A stretch of DNA of 64,000 nt from Rhodococcus spelaei (GTDB taxonomy: Bacteria > Actinomycetota > Actinomycetes > Mycobacteriales > Mycobacteriaceae), in NCBI RefSeq assembly GCF_006704125.1, contig NZ_VIGH01000001.1, positions 559,918 to 623,917 on the forward strand, in the 5' to 3' direction. Shown in pieces: positions 26,986 to 34,879 of this stretch. The notes beneath the pieces were generated by a model, which did no database searches, was not told the origin of the DNA, and saw nothing but the letters and a program-made list of their open reading frames with translations. How positions within the stretch are numbered: the stretch's first letter is position 1; each line of letters opens with the position of its first letter. The translations under genes were made by a program, and so were the position numbers.

Positions 26986-27804
26986 TCAGCGGCGGCGGCG
27001 TAGTACTCCGTACGTCAATGCGCCGGCCAGGACCGCGCCGAGGCCGACGGCCGCAGTGGTGGCCACGGCCGTCGACGACGGCGTCGCGAATCGGTCGCGT
27101 AGCGGGACCGGGTTCGAGAAAGTCAGTATGGGCCAACCGTTTCCGGCTGCCTCCTTGCGGAGAGCGCGGTCCGGGTTGACGGCAGTGGGGTGGCCGACCG
27201 CCCCGAGCATGGGTAGGTCGGTCGAGGAGTCGGAGTAGGCGTAACACCGGTCGAGGTCGTAGTTCTCGGTCCGGGCCAGCTCGCGCATCGCCTCGACCTT
27301 GCCCTCGCCGTAGCAGTAGAAGTCGAGCTCGCCGGTGAACTTACCGTCCTCGACGGCCATCCGGGTGGCCGCTGCGTGGTCGGCGCCGAGGGCCTGGGCG
27401 ATCGGGGTCACCACCTCCTCGCCCGACGCGGAGACCACGACGACGTCGTGTCCGCGGAGTTTGTGGTCGGCGATCAGGTCGGCGGCCTCGGCGAACACCA
27501 ACGGGTCGACGATGTCGTGCAGGGTCTCGGCGACCACCGCCCGCACCTGCTCGACGTCCCAGCCGGCGCACATGCTGGTCAGGTACGCACGCATGCGCTC
27601 CATCTGGTCGTGGTCCGCGCCGGAGAGCAGGAAGAGGAACTGGGCGTAGCTGCTCTTGAGGACCGACCGGCGGTTGATCAGACCCTGGTCGAAGAACGGT
27701 CGGCTGAAGGCCAGCGTGCTCGACTTGGCGATGATCGTCTTGTCCAGGTCGAAGAAGGCCGCTACGCGGCTGCCGTCGGATTTCCCGCTCGCGTCTGCCG
27801 TCAC
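26986..27804 (-). CDS. HAD-IB family hydrolase (SerB-like, Rv3661-like)
   Basis: 272 residues. Motif I is FFDLDKTIIAKS, motif II VVVSASGEE, and motif III/IV YSDSSTDLPMLGAVGHP. A C-terminal membrane helix (about 245-268) ends in RRRR, so the enzyme is probably membrane-attached. Relatives dephosphorylate phosphoserine or lysophospholipids; the substrate is unknown. The only suitable in-frame start is GTG 27804. The Ms1-like RNA begins 76 bp beyond the stop on the same strand. Confidence 0.88.
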   Translation of the reverse strand: MTADASGKSDGSRVAAFFDLDKTIIAKSSTLAFSRPFFDQGLINRRSVLKSSYAQFLFLLSGADHDQMERMRAYLTSMCAGWDVEQVRAVVAETLHDIVDPLVFAEAADLIADHKLRGHDVVVVSASGEEVVTPIAQALGADHAAATRMAVEDGKFTGELDFYCYGEGKVEAMRELARTENYDLDRCYAYSDSSTDLPMLGAVGHPTAVNPDRALRKEAAGNGWPILTFSNPVPLRDRFATPSSTAVATTAAVGLGAVLAGALTYGVLRRRR

Positions 27805-27901
27805 TCCTCGACAATAGTTGCCCGTACGGCCAGGTGCCGCCGTCGAACCGTGCCCGTGCTCGCGAACCCGGTCCAACAGGTGGGCGAGCGACCAGTTGAA
27901 C

Positions 27902-27932
27902 TTGCGATTTTTCCGGGATCTGGGTGTAGTAT
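27902..27932 (+). promoter_or_regulatory. Promoter of the 6C RNA
   Basis: TTGCGA (27902-27907) and TAGTAT (27927-27932) are 19 nt apart. Initiation is expected near 27939. Confidence 0.5.
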
Positions 27933-27938
27933 TGCAAC

Positions 27939-28033
27939 CACCTGGACTTGATCTGGGTGTGTTCAGCCCGACCCCCCGGGGCTGAACTCTGAAGACCCCC
28001 GCCTCCTCCCCCCCTGGCGGGGGTCTTCCTCTA
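27939..28033 (+). ncRNA. 6C small RNA (B11-like)
   Basis: About 95 nt with two hairpins whose loops hold runs of C, the defining feature of actinobacterial 6C RNA. Hairpin 1 is GTTCAGCCC/GGGCTGAAC (27961-27987) with six C in the loop. Hairpin 2 is GAAGACCCCCGCC and its complement (27991-28028) with seven C in the loop, and also serves as terminator. M. tuberculosis B11, the same RNA, lies between Rv3660c and Rv3661, exactly this position, and has nearly the same length. C-rich loops pair with G-rich ribosome sites of target mRNAs. Confidence 0.92.
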
Positions 28034-28096
28034 TCTATGGGCGGTTTACCGCTTTTCGCGCCCGTCGAACCCGATCTGGTGCATCCGTACCAGAAT

Positions 28097-28123
28097 CTGT
28101 CCACAGGCCCCGGGTTGTCCACA
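28097..28123 (+). promoter_or_regulatory. Two DnaA-box-like sites upstream of the Tad locus
   Basis: CTGTCCACA (28097-28105) and TTGTCCACA (28115-28123) lie 18 bp apart. TTGTCCACA is the actinobacterial DnaA-box consensus. Whether DnaA binds here is untested. Confidence 0.45.
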
Positions 28124-28175
28124 ATCGGCGGACAGCCCCTTTCCCGGGCCCGCCGCGCCGCGCAGGCTCGGTTGC

Positions 28176-29267
28176 ATGGACGCCACGCACGCCACACCCG
28201 ACCACCCGGTCGTCGCCGTGACGAAGGACACCGAACTCGCGGTCAGCATCCGCCGCGCCGCCGCGGCCGCAGATCGCCCCCTCGCCGAGCACGGGGGCCC
28301 GGTACCCAGGCGGGCCTGGGATCGCGCCCCGCACCTGCTCCTCGACGCCGGCTGCGCACACGAATGCGTCGCGGCCGGGCTGCCTCGCCGGGCCGCGGTC
28401 CAGGTGGTGTGCATCGGCACGCCCGGGCTGTCCGAGTGGCGGGCCGCCGCCGCGGTCGGGGCCGAGACGGTGCTCACGCTTCCCGACGACGAGGCGGCGC
28501 TGGTCGCTGCGCTCGCCCAACGCGCCGAACGCGCGGCCGGGGGCGGGGCGATGATCGCCGTACTCGGTGGGCGAGGTGGCGCCGGAGCGTCGACACTCGC
28601 CGCGGCCACGGCGCTGACGGCGTCCGCGCGACGTGGCCGTGGCGGCCTGCTGGTCGACTGCGACCCCCGGGGCGGGGGGCTGGACCTACTGCTCGGTGTC
28701 GAGCGGAACCCCGGTCTGCGGTGGCCCGCCGTGGTGATCGAGGGTGGTGCGGTGTCGGCCGCGGCCCTGCACGACGCGCTGCCGCGGACCGATGACGGTG
28801 TCGCGGTGCTGTCGTGCGGCCGGGGTGCCGGGGCCGCGGCGCCGGGCGCCGCGGCCTTGCGTGCGGTCGTCGAAGCCGGCCGGGGCGTGGGTGACCTGGT
28901 GGTGTGCGATGTGCCCCGGCAGCCGGGGTCGGCGACCGAGACGGTGCTGGACCTGGCCGACCTGGTGGTCGTGGTGGTCCCGGCCCAGCTGCGAGCGGCG
29001 GCCGCCGCCGAGACGCTCGCGGCGGCCGTGCGCGGCAGCCACCCCAATGTCGGGGTGGTGGTGCGCGGCCCGGCGCCCGGTGGTCTGCGCGCGGCCGACA
29101 TCGCGGACCTGCTGGGACTGCCGCTGCTGGCCGCGATGCGACCCGAGCCGGGGCTGGCCGGCGCGCTCGAACGCGGCGGGTTGCGGCTGCGACGGCGATC
29201 GCCGCTCACCGGTGCGGCCACCGCCCTGCTCGACCTCCTCGACGCCGGCGCCGGGCGGGCGTCGTGA
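28176..29267 (+). CDS. Ssd/TadZ-like septum-site protein (Rv3660c-like)
   Basis: 363 residues. The N-terminal part (about 10-120) is a degenerate receiver-like domain. A MinD/ParA-type ATPase follows, with the deviant Walker A GGRGGAGASTLAAATAL, in which the usual lysine after the glycines is lost (GAGAS), and GLLVDCDPRGGGLDLLLG. VCDVPRQPGSATETVLDLAD matches Walker B. Tad loci use such a protein (TadZ/CpaE) to place the pilus; mycobacterial Ssd also affects septation. ATG 28176 follows CAGGCT by 7 nt. It overlaps the ATPase gene by 4 bp. Confidence 0.88.
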   Translation: MDATHATPDHPVVAVTKDTELAVSIRRAAAAADRPLAEHGGPVPRRAWDRAPHLLLDAGCAHECVAAGLPRRAAVQVVCIGTPGLSEWRAAAAVGAETVLTLPDDEAALVAALAQRAERAAGGGAMIAVLGGRGGAGASTLAAATALTASARRGRGGLLVDCDPRGGGLDLLLGVERNPGLRWPAVVIEGGAVSAAALHDALPRTDDGVAVLSCGRGAGAAAPGAAALRAVVEAGRGVGDLVVCDVPRQPGSATETVLDLADLVVVVVPAQLRAAAAAETLAAAVRGSHPNVGVVVRGPAPGGLRAADIADLLGLPLLAAMRPEPGLAGALERGGLRLRRRSPLTGAATALLDLLDAGAGRAS

Positions 29268-30439
29268 GCGCCCTGGTCTCCGCGGACCTGCTCGACCGGG
29301 TGCGCGGACGCCTCGCTCAGACCTCCGTGTCCCCGACCCCTGCCACGGTGGCCGCGGCCATTCGGGCCGAGTCCTCCGGCGTGCTCGGCGACACCGACCT
29401 GCTCGACGCGCTGCGGGTGCTGCAGACCGAGCGGACCGGGGCCGGGGCGCTGGAACCGCTACTGGCGCAACCGGATGTATCGGATGTGTTGGTCACCGCG
29501 CCGGACGAGGTGTGGGTGGACCGTGGGTCCGGACTGGAGCGGTCCGAGGTGTCCTTCCCGGACGAGGCGGCGGTGCGCAGACTCGCCCAACGCCTCGCGC
29601 TGGCGGCCGGGCGCCGGCTCGACGACGCCCAACCGTGGGTCGACGGCAGGCTGCCCGGTTCGCCGGGCGTGGACTTCGGGGTGCGGTTGCATGCGGTCTT
29701 GGCGCCGGTCGCGCAGGCGGGGACGTGCCTGTCACTGCGAGTGCTGCGGCCGGCGACTCAGGGCCTCGACGCGCTGTGCGCGAGCGGCACGGTTCCGACG
29801 GACGCGCACGAGTTGCTCTTGCGCATGGTCGACGCCCGGCTCGCCTTCCTGGTGGTCGGAGGAACCGGCGCGGGAAAGACCACGCTCTTGGCGGCACTTT
29901 TGGCGAAAGTCGCTGCGCGCGAGCGCATCATCTGCGTCGAGGATGCGGCCGAACTGGCCCCGGCCCACCCGCATGTCGTGCGACTGGTCGCGCGAGCGCC
30001 GAACGTCGAGGGAGTCGGGGAGGTGACGGTCCGGCAGCTGGTGCGTCAGGCGCTGCGGATGCGTCCGGACCGGATCGTGGTCGGCGAGGTCCGCGGAGCC
30101 GAGGTCGTGGACCTGCTCACCGCGCTGAACACCGGTCACGACGGTGGTGCGGGTACGGTGCACGCGAACTCGCCGGAGGAGGTTCCGGCCCGTCTCGAGG
30201 CGTTGGCGGCGCTCGGCGGGATGGACCGAGCCGCGCTGCACAGCCAACTGGCCGCCGCGGTCCAGGTGGTGCTGCACGTGCATCGAGCCGCGAACGGCCG
30301 GCGCCGCCTCACCCAGATCGGGGTCCTCGAACGGGACCGGCACGGCGAGGTGACCGTGGTTCCAGCCTGGGCGGTGCGCGAACCCCGGTGCGCAGGAGCG
30401 GATCGGCTCCACGCGCTACTCGAACGGTCGGGCAGATGA
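29264..30439 (+). CDS. TadA/CpaF-like secretion ATPase
   Basis: 391 residues. It powers pilin assembly by hexameric ATP hydrolysis. Walker A is GGTGAGKTT at about 199-207, then the Asp box ICVEDAAEL, Walker B MRPDRIVVGEVRGAEVVDLL and the His box NTGHDGGAGTVHANSP. The N-terminal domain (1-150) fits the TadA clade. GTG 29264 overlaps the previous stop; ATG 30436 of TadB overlaps its own stop, so the whole run is translationally coupled. Confidence 0.93.
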   Translation: MSALVSADLLDRVRGRLAQTSVSPTPATVAAAIRAESSGVLGDTDLLDALRVLQTERTGAGALEPLLAQPDVSDVLVTAPDEVWVDRGSGLERSEVSFPDEAAVRRLAQRLALAAGRRLDDAQPWVDGRLPGSPGVDFGVRLHAVLAPVAQAGTCLSLRVLRPATQGLDALCASGTVPTDAHELLLRMVDARLAFLVVGGTGAGKTTLLAALLAKVAARERIICVEDAAELAPAHPHVVRLVARAPNVEGVGEVTVRQLVRQALRMRPDRIVVGEVRGAEVVDLLTALNTGHDGGAGTVHANSPEEVPARLEALAALGGMDRAALHSQLAAAVQVVLHVHRAANGRRRLTQIGVLERDRHGEVTVVPAWAVREPRCAGADRLHALLERSGR

Positions 30440-31218
30440 TCCCCGCGCTGCTGCTGTGCGCGGTCGCGCTGCTCGTCGCGCCGCCGGGCGACCTCCGCCG
30501 GCGGCTGCGTCCGATGTCGGCGGGGCCACCTCCAGCGGTGCGGGTGGTGGGTCTGCGGGCGCTCGGTGTGGGCGCAATCGGCGTGGCCGCGTTCGTGGGA
30601 CCGGCGGCCGCCCTCGCCGCCGCGATCGTGGTGGGCACCACGGCGCATCGCGAGCGACGGCGTCGACTCGGCCGCGGCCGCGCCGCCGAGCAGCGGGGTC
30701 TGCTCGCCGCGCTCGAGGTGGCGGTCGGGGAGTTGCGGGTCGGCTCGCACCCGGCGAGTGCCTGCGCGTCCGCCGCGCAGGAGTCGAAAGGTGCTGCCGC
30801 CGAGGCCTTCCGCGGAGCGGAGGCCACCGCACGGCTGGGCGGTAGCGCCGCCGAGGGTCTGCGTGTGCCGGGGGCGTCGATCGACGCCGATCTCGACCGG
30901 ATCGCGGCGGCGTGGCAGGTCGCCGAACGGCACGGCATCGCGCTGGCTGATCTCCTGGATGCGGCGCGCGCGGACCTGGTGGGGCGCATCAGGTTTCGGG
31001 GCCGTGTCGAGTCGGGGCTCGCCGGCGCCCGCGCCACCGCCGCGGTCCTCGCGGGCTTGCCGTTGCTGGGGATCGCGCTCGGGCAGCTGATGGGTGCAGG
31101 TCCGGTGCGGGTCCTGCTGTCCGGCGGGCTCGGCGGCATCCTGTTGGTCCTGGGCACGGTGCTGGCGTGTGCGGGGTTGCTGTGGACGGACCGGATCACC
31201 GGCCGGGTGGCGGCATGA
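30436..31218 (+). CDS. TadB-like inner-membrane platform protein
   Basis: 260 residues. Hydrophobic segments at the start and near 42-62, and two at the C-terminus (about 200-255), flank a cytoplasmic GspF-like domain (LLAALEVAVGELRVGSHPAS, then AAWQVAERHGIALADLLDAAR). TadB and TadC form the platform on which TadA acts. It is coupled by 4-bp overlaps on both sides. Confidence 0.88.
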   Translation: MIPALLLCAVALLVAPPGDLRRRLRPMSAGPPPAVRVVGLRALGVGAIGVAAFVGPAAALAAAIVVGTTAHRERRRRLGRGRAAEQRGLLAALEVAVGELRVGSHPASACASAAQESKGAAAEAFRGAEATARLGGSAAEGLRVPGASIDADLDRIAAAWQVAERHGIALADLLDAARADLVGRIRFRGRVESGLAGARATAAVLAGLPLLGIALGQLMGAGPVRVLLSGGLGGILLVLGTVLACAGLLWTDRITGRVAA

Positions 31219-31802
31219 TCGCCGTCTCGGTGGTGCTGCTCGGGGCGGCGCTGCTGGTGGCGCCCGGTGCCACCGCCGCGACCGGTCGCCTGCGGGCGGC
31301 GGTGCGGCCCACCGCGGAACCGGGAGAGTCGACGGTCGTGGGGCCTGCAGTGGACGATCCGATGGCGGGTGCGGCGGGGTACGACCTGCTGGCCGCGTGT
31401 CTGCGATCGGGTCTGCCGATGGCGGTCGCGGCGGCCGCGGTCGCGCCGACCAGTCCGGAGCCGCTCGCGGGCGCGCTCCGTTCGGCGTCGAACCTGCTCG
31501 CGCTCGGTGCCGAACCCGAGATCGCCTGGGCGAAGGCCGCCGCGGAACCGGAAACCGAGACCTTGGCGCGGACGGCCCGTCGCTCCGCGCGGTCCGGGGC
31601 CTCGCTCGCGGTCGCGATGTCGGAGCTGGCCACGGAATGCCGCACCGCGGTGGAGGACCGTGGTGCCGCCGCCGCGGAGCGGGCCGGAGTTCTGATCAGC
31701 GGACCGCTCGGACTCTGCTTCCTGCCCGCGTTCCTGTGCCTGGGAATCGTGCCGGTGGTGGTCGGCCTGGCGACGCGGGTGCTCGGTCAGGGACTGCTGT
31801 GA
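31215..31802 (+). CDS. TadC-like inner-membrane platform protein
   Basis: 195 residues, shorter than proteobacterial TadC but usual for actinobacteria. An N-terminal helix, the GspF-like part YDLLAACLRSGLPMAVAAAAVA and SARSGASLAVAMSELA, and a C-terminal hydrophobic pair GLCFLPAFLCLGIVPVVVG are seen. It partners TadB. The start ATG 31215 overlaps the TadB stop. Confidence 0.85.
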   Translation: MIAVSVVLLGAALLVAPGATAATGRLRAAVRPTAEPGESTVVGPAVDDPMAGAAGYDLLAACLRSGLPMAVAAAAVAPTSPEPLAGALRSASNLLALGAEPEIAWAKAAAEPETETLARTARRSARSGASLAVAMSELATECRTAVEDRGAAAAERAGVLISGPLGLCFLPAFLCLGIVPVVVGLATRVLGQGLL

Positions 31803-31871
31803 GTGCGCCCGTGCGTGCTCCGAATCGCCGCCGCGGAGAGGCCGAGGCGGACGTGAAGAAGGGGGATCATC

Positions 31872-32099
31872 ATGTCGATCAAGAGTGTGCGTGGTCTGGC
31901 TCGGGGTGCGGTCACCGCAACCCAGCGTCGGTTGCTGCTCGCCGCGGTCGCGGAGGAGGGGATGTCCACGGCGGAGTACGCCATCGGGACTATTGCGGCC
32001 GCGGCCTTCGGGGCAGTGCTCTATACCGTGGTCACGGGGGATTCGATCGTGACGGCGCTGACCAACATCATCGACAAGGCGCTCAACACCGCGGTGTGA
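31872..32099 (+). CDS. Flp-type pilin-like small protein (DUF4244)
   Basis: 75 residues. The signature GMSTAEYAIGTIAAAAFGAVL is that of DUF4244, with Glu five and Tyr six residues after the Gly (G-MSTAEY), as at prepilin peptidase cleavage sites. It is the likely major subunit of the Tad-like pilus. A GAAGAAGGGGG ribosome site precedes ATG 31872, so it can be made at a higher level than its neighbours. No prepilin peptidase is found in this locus. Confidence 0.9.
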   Translation: MSIKSVRGLARGAVTATQRRLLLAAVAEEGMSTAEYAIGTIAAAAFGAVLYTVVTGDSIVTALTNIIDKALNTAV

Positions 32100-32494
32100 G
32101 CAGGCGCCTCGGCCGGGTTACCGGGGAGACGGGTGCGGTCACGGTGGAGGCGGCCATCGCGATCGCCTCGATCGTGGTGGTCGTGATGCTGTGCGTCGGA
32201 GCGGTTCTCGCGGTGTCCGCACAGGTCCGGTGTGTCGACGCGGCGAGGGAGTCGGCGCGGCTCGTCGCCCGCGGGGATCGGGAGGAGGCGGTCCCCGCGG
32301 GTCGACGGGTCGCGCCTCGTGGCGCCCGGGTGGAGGTGCGCGAGGAGGGTGGGTACGTCACCGCGCGGGTTTCCACCGAGGTCGCATTGCTGCCCCTGTT
32401 GCGGGTGTCGGCGGAAGCGGTCGCCGCCGTGGAGGAACTGCCCGAAGTCGAGGCCCGCGAGCCGCAGGCGGACCGGGACGGCGGTGGGCGGTGA
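32096..32494 (+). CDS. TadE-like minor pilin
   Basis: 132 residues. After a short basic start, GAVTVEAAIAIASIVVVVMLC is the TadE N-terminal helix with Glu5 relative to the Gly, followed by AQVRCVDAARESARLVARGD. TadE-like proteins are pseudopilins of the Tad system. It starts at GTG 32096, overlapping the Flp stop, and is followed by another coupled gene. Confidence 0.87.
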   Translation: MSRRLGRVTGETGAVTVEAAIAIASIVVVVMLCVGAVLAVSAQVRCVDAARESARLVARGDREEAVPAGRRVAPRGARVEVREEGGYVTARVSTEVALLPLLRVSAEAVAAVEELPEVEAREPQADRDGGGR

Positions 32495-32841
32495 GGGACG
32501 AGCGAGGTTCGGCGACCGTACTCGCCTGCTTCGCGATGCTCGCGCTCATCTCGTTGACGCTGGTGGTCGGGCACCTGGGTGCGGCGGTCGCGGCGCGGCA
32601 CCGGGCGCAGGCCGCGGCCGACCTCGGTGCGTTGGCTGCCGCGGCAGCAGTCGACCGCGGCGAGGAGGCGGCATGCGCGGCCGCGCGGGCCGTCGCGGAC
32701 CGGATGGTGGCGGCGCTGCGCGAGTGCCGGATCGAGGGCTGGGACGCGGTCGTGACCGTCGGGGCGCGGGTCGGTCTCGCCGCGGTCGGGACGGGTGACG
32801 CGGTGGCCGCGGCGCGGGCGGGTCCGGTCGACCTGCAGTAG
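32491..32841 (+). CDS. TadG/Rv3654c-like pseudopilin
   Basis: 116 residues. DERGSATVLACFAMLALISLTLV is a pilin-like N-terminal helix, and RHRAQAAADLGALAAAAAV matches the Tad_N/TadG (helicase/secretion neighbourhood TadE-like) proteins. It is last of the Tad run, coupled to TadE by GTGA at 32491. A C-terminal von Willebrand domain, found in large TadG proteins, is absent. Confidence 0.82.
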   Translation: MRDERGSATVLACFAMLALISLTLVVGHLGAAVAARHRAQAAADLGALAAAAAVDRGEEAACAAARAVADRMVAALRECRIEGWDAVVTVGARVGLAAVGTGDAVAAARAGPVDLQ

Positions 32842-32927
32842 TCCGACAAGTCTGATACATGAGGTTCTGTGGCAACACGCCCCGCTCCCCGGCATGCCGC
32901 CGCGCGGCCAATGGCAGGATTCCCGAC

Positions 32928-34871
32928 GTGACCACCACAGTTCGACCCTCGACGCGGCTGCGTTCCTGGCTGCTCGCGGACATCACCGAGGAGCCTGCCG
33001 GGCACCAGGGACCGTTCCGGTCGCCACCGAACGAGGAGCACAAGCACTCCTGGTGGAAGGTGATGTGCCTGACAGGCGTCGACTACTTCTCGACCCTCGG
33101 GTACCAGCCGGGCATCGCAGCGCTCGCGGCCGGCGTGCTGTCGCCGCTGGCGACGCTGGTGCTGGTCGCGTTGACCCTGCTCGGCGCGTTGCCGGTGTAC
33201 CGGCGGGTCGCCAAGGAGAGCCCCCGCGGTGAGGGATCGATAGCGATGCTGGCGCGGATGCTGCCCAAGTGGGGCGGGAAGATCTTCGTCCTGGTGCTGC
33301 TCGGATTCGCCGCGACCGACTTCATCATCACCATGACGCTCTCGGCTGCCGACGGCGCCGCGCACCTGGTGGAGAACCCGTTCGCGCCGGACGTGCTGCA
33401 CGGCCGGAACCTGCTCGTCACCCTGGTCCTGCTGGCGCTGCTGGCCGCGGTCTTCCTCAAAGGGTTCTCCGAGGCCATCGGCATCGCGGTGGGTCTTGTC
33501 GGGGTGTACCTGGCGCTCAACCTGGTCGTGGTCGGGGTCGGGCTCTGGCATGTCGCGACCGCCCCGTCCGTGGTCACTGACTGGACCTCGGCGCTGACCA
33601 CCGAACACGGCAATCCGTGGATGATGGTCGCGATCTCGCTGCTGGTCTTTCCGAAGCTCGCGCTGGGCCTGTCCGGCTTCGAGACCGGGGTCGCGGTCAT
33701 GCCGCAGATCAGCGGTGACGACACCGACACCCGCGCGGCCCCCCGCGGCCGGATCCGTGGCGCCCGGCACCTGCTCACCACCTCCGCGCTGATCATGAGC
33801 GCCTTCCTCATCGTCACCAGCTTCATCACCACGGTGTTGATCCCGGCGCCGCAATTCGAATCGGGCGGTGAGGCGAACGGCCGCGCCCTGGCCTACCTCG
33901 CGCACAACTACCTCGGGAACGCTTTCGGCACGGTCTACGACGTCAGCACCATTGCGATCCTGTGGTTCGCCGGTGCCTCCGCGATGGCCGGCCTGCTGAA
34001 CCTGGTGCCGCGGTACCTGCCGCGGTTCGGGATGGCGCCGGACTGGGCGCGGGCGGTCCGGCCGCTGGTGCTGGTGTTCGCGGTCATCGCGTTCGGCATC
34101 ACCTGGTACTTCGACGCCGACGTCGACGCGCAGGGCGCCGCCTACGCCACCGGCGTGCTGGTGCTGATCACCTCCGCGGCCGTCGCCGTGACCCTGTCGG
34201 CTCGGCGTCGGGGCGAGCGCCGCAAGCTGGTCGGCTTCGGCGTGGTCGCGGTGATCTTCCTCTACACGACGGTCGTCAACGTCTTCGAACGCCCCGAGGG
34301 CGTGCAGGTGGCCGCGCTGTTCATCCTCGCGATCCTGGTGGTCTCGTTCGCCTCCCGGTTCCGCAGGGCCTTCGAGTTGCGGGCCGAGGCGGTCAGCTAC
34401 GACGAGACCGCCATGAAGTTCATCGAGGAGGCCGCGCTCGGGACCATCCGGATCGTCACCCACGACGTCGACCGCCGCGATTCCGACGAGTACCGCCAGA
34501 AGGCGTCCGAGCAGCGGAGCGAGAGCCACATCCCCGGAGACGAGCCGATCCTGTTCCTGGAGGTCAACGTCAAGGACTCCTCGGAGTTCGCGACCAAACT
34601 CCGGGTGCACGGCCGCCAACGCGACGAGCACCGCATCCTGTGGGTCAACAGTGCCGTGATCCCGAACTCGATCGCAGCGATCCTGCTCGACATCCGAGAC
34701 CGGACCGGGACCATCCCACACGTCTACTTCGAATGGACGGAAGGCAATCCCGTCACCAACCTGCTGCGGTTCCTGTTCATCGGGCAGGGCGAGGTGGCGC
34801 CCGTGACCCGTGAGGTTCTGCGCCGAGCGGAACCGGACGTCTCCCGACGACCCCACGTCCACGTCGGATAG
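32928..34871 (+). CDS. APC-superfamily amino acid permease-like transporter
   Basis: 647 residues. [25 protein letters not shown] is typical of a large APC-type subgroup found in actinobacteria. About 12 helices extend to residue 490. The remaining ~150 residues are soluble ([17 protein letters not shown]-like region and [12 protein letters not shown]), a possible regulatory domain. The substrate, an amino acid or K+, is not known. GTG 32928 follows CAGGAT by 7 nt and gives a normal N-terminus; ATG 32859 is possible but adds 23 unusual residues. Confidence 0.8.
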   Translation: MTTTVRPSTRLRSWLLADITEEPAGHQGPFRSPPNEEHKHSWWKVMCLTGVDYFSTLGYQPGIAALAAGVLSPLATLVLVALTLLGALPVYRRVAKESPRGEGSIAMLARMLPKWGGKIFVLVLLGFAATDFIITMTLSAADGAAHLVENPFAPDVLHGRNLLVTLVLLALLAAVFLKGFSEAIGIAVGLVGVYLALNLVVVGVGLWHVATAPSVVTDWTSALTTEHGNPWMMVAISLLVFPKLALGLSGFETGVAVMPQISGDDTDTRAAPRGRIRGARHLLTTSALIMSAFLIVTSFITTVLIPAPQFESGGEANGRALAYLAHNYLGNAFGTVYDVSTIAILWFAGASAMAGLLNLVPRYLPRFGMAPDWARAVRPLVLVFAVIAFGITWYFDADVDAQGAAYATGVLVLITSAAVAVTLSARRRGERRKLVGFGVVAVIFLYTTVVNVFERPEGVQVAALFILAILVVSFASRFRRAFELRAEAVSYDETAMKFIEEAALGTIRIVTHDVDRRDSDEYRQKASEQRSESHIPGDEPILFLEVNVKDSSEFATKLRVHGRQRDEHRILWVNSAVIPNSIAAILLDIRDRTGTIPHVYFEWTEGNPVTNLLRFLFIGQGEVAPVTREVLRRAEPDVSRRPHVHVG

Positions 34872-34879
34872 GGCGGGCG

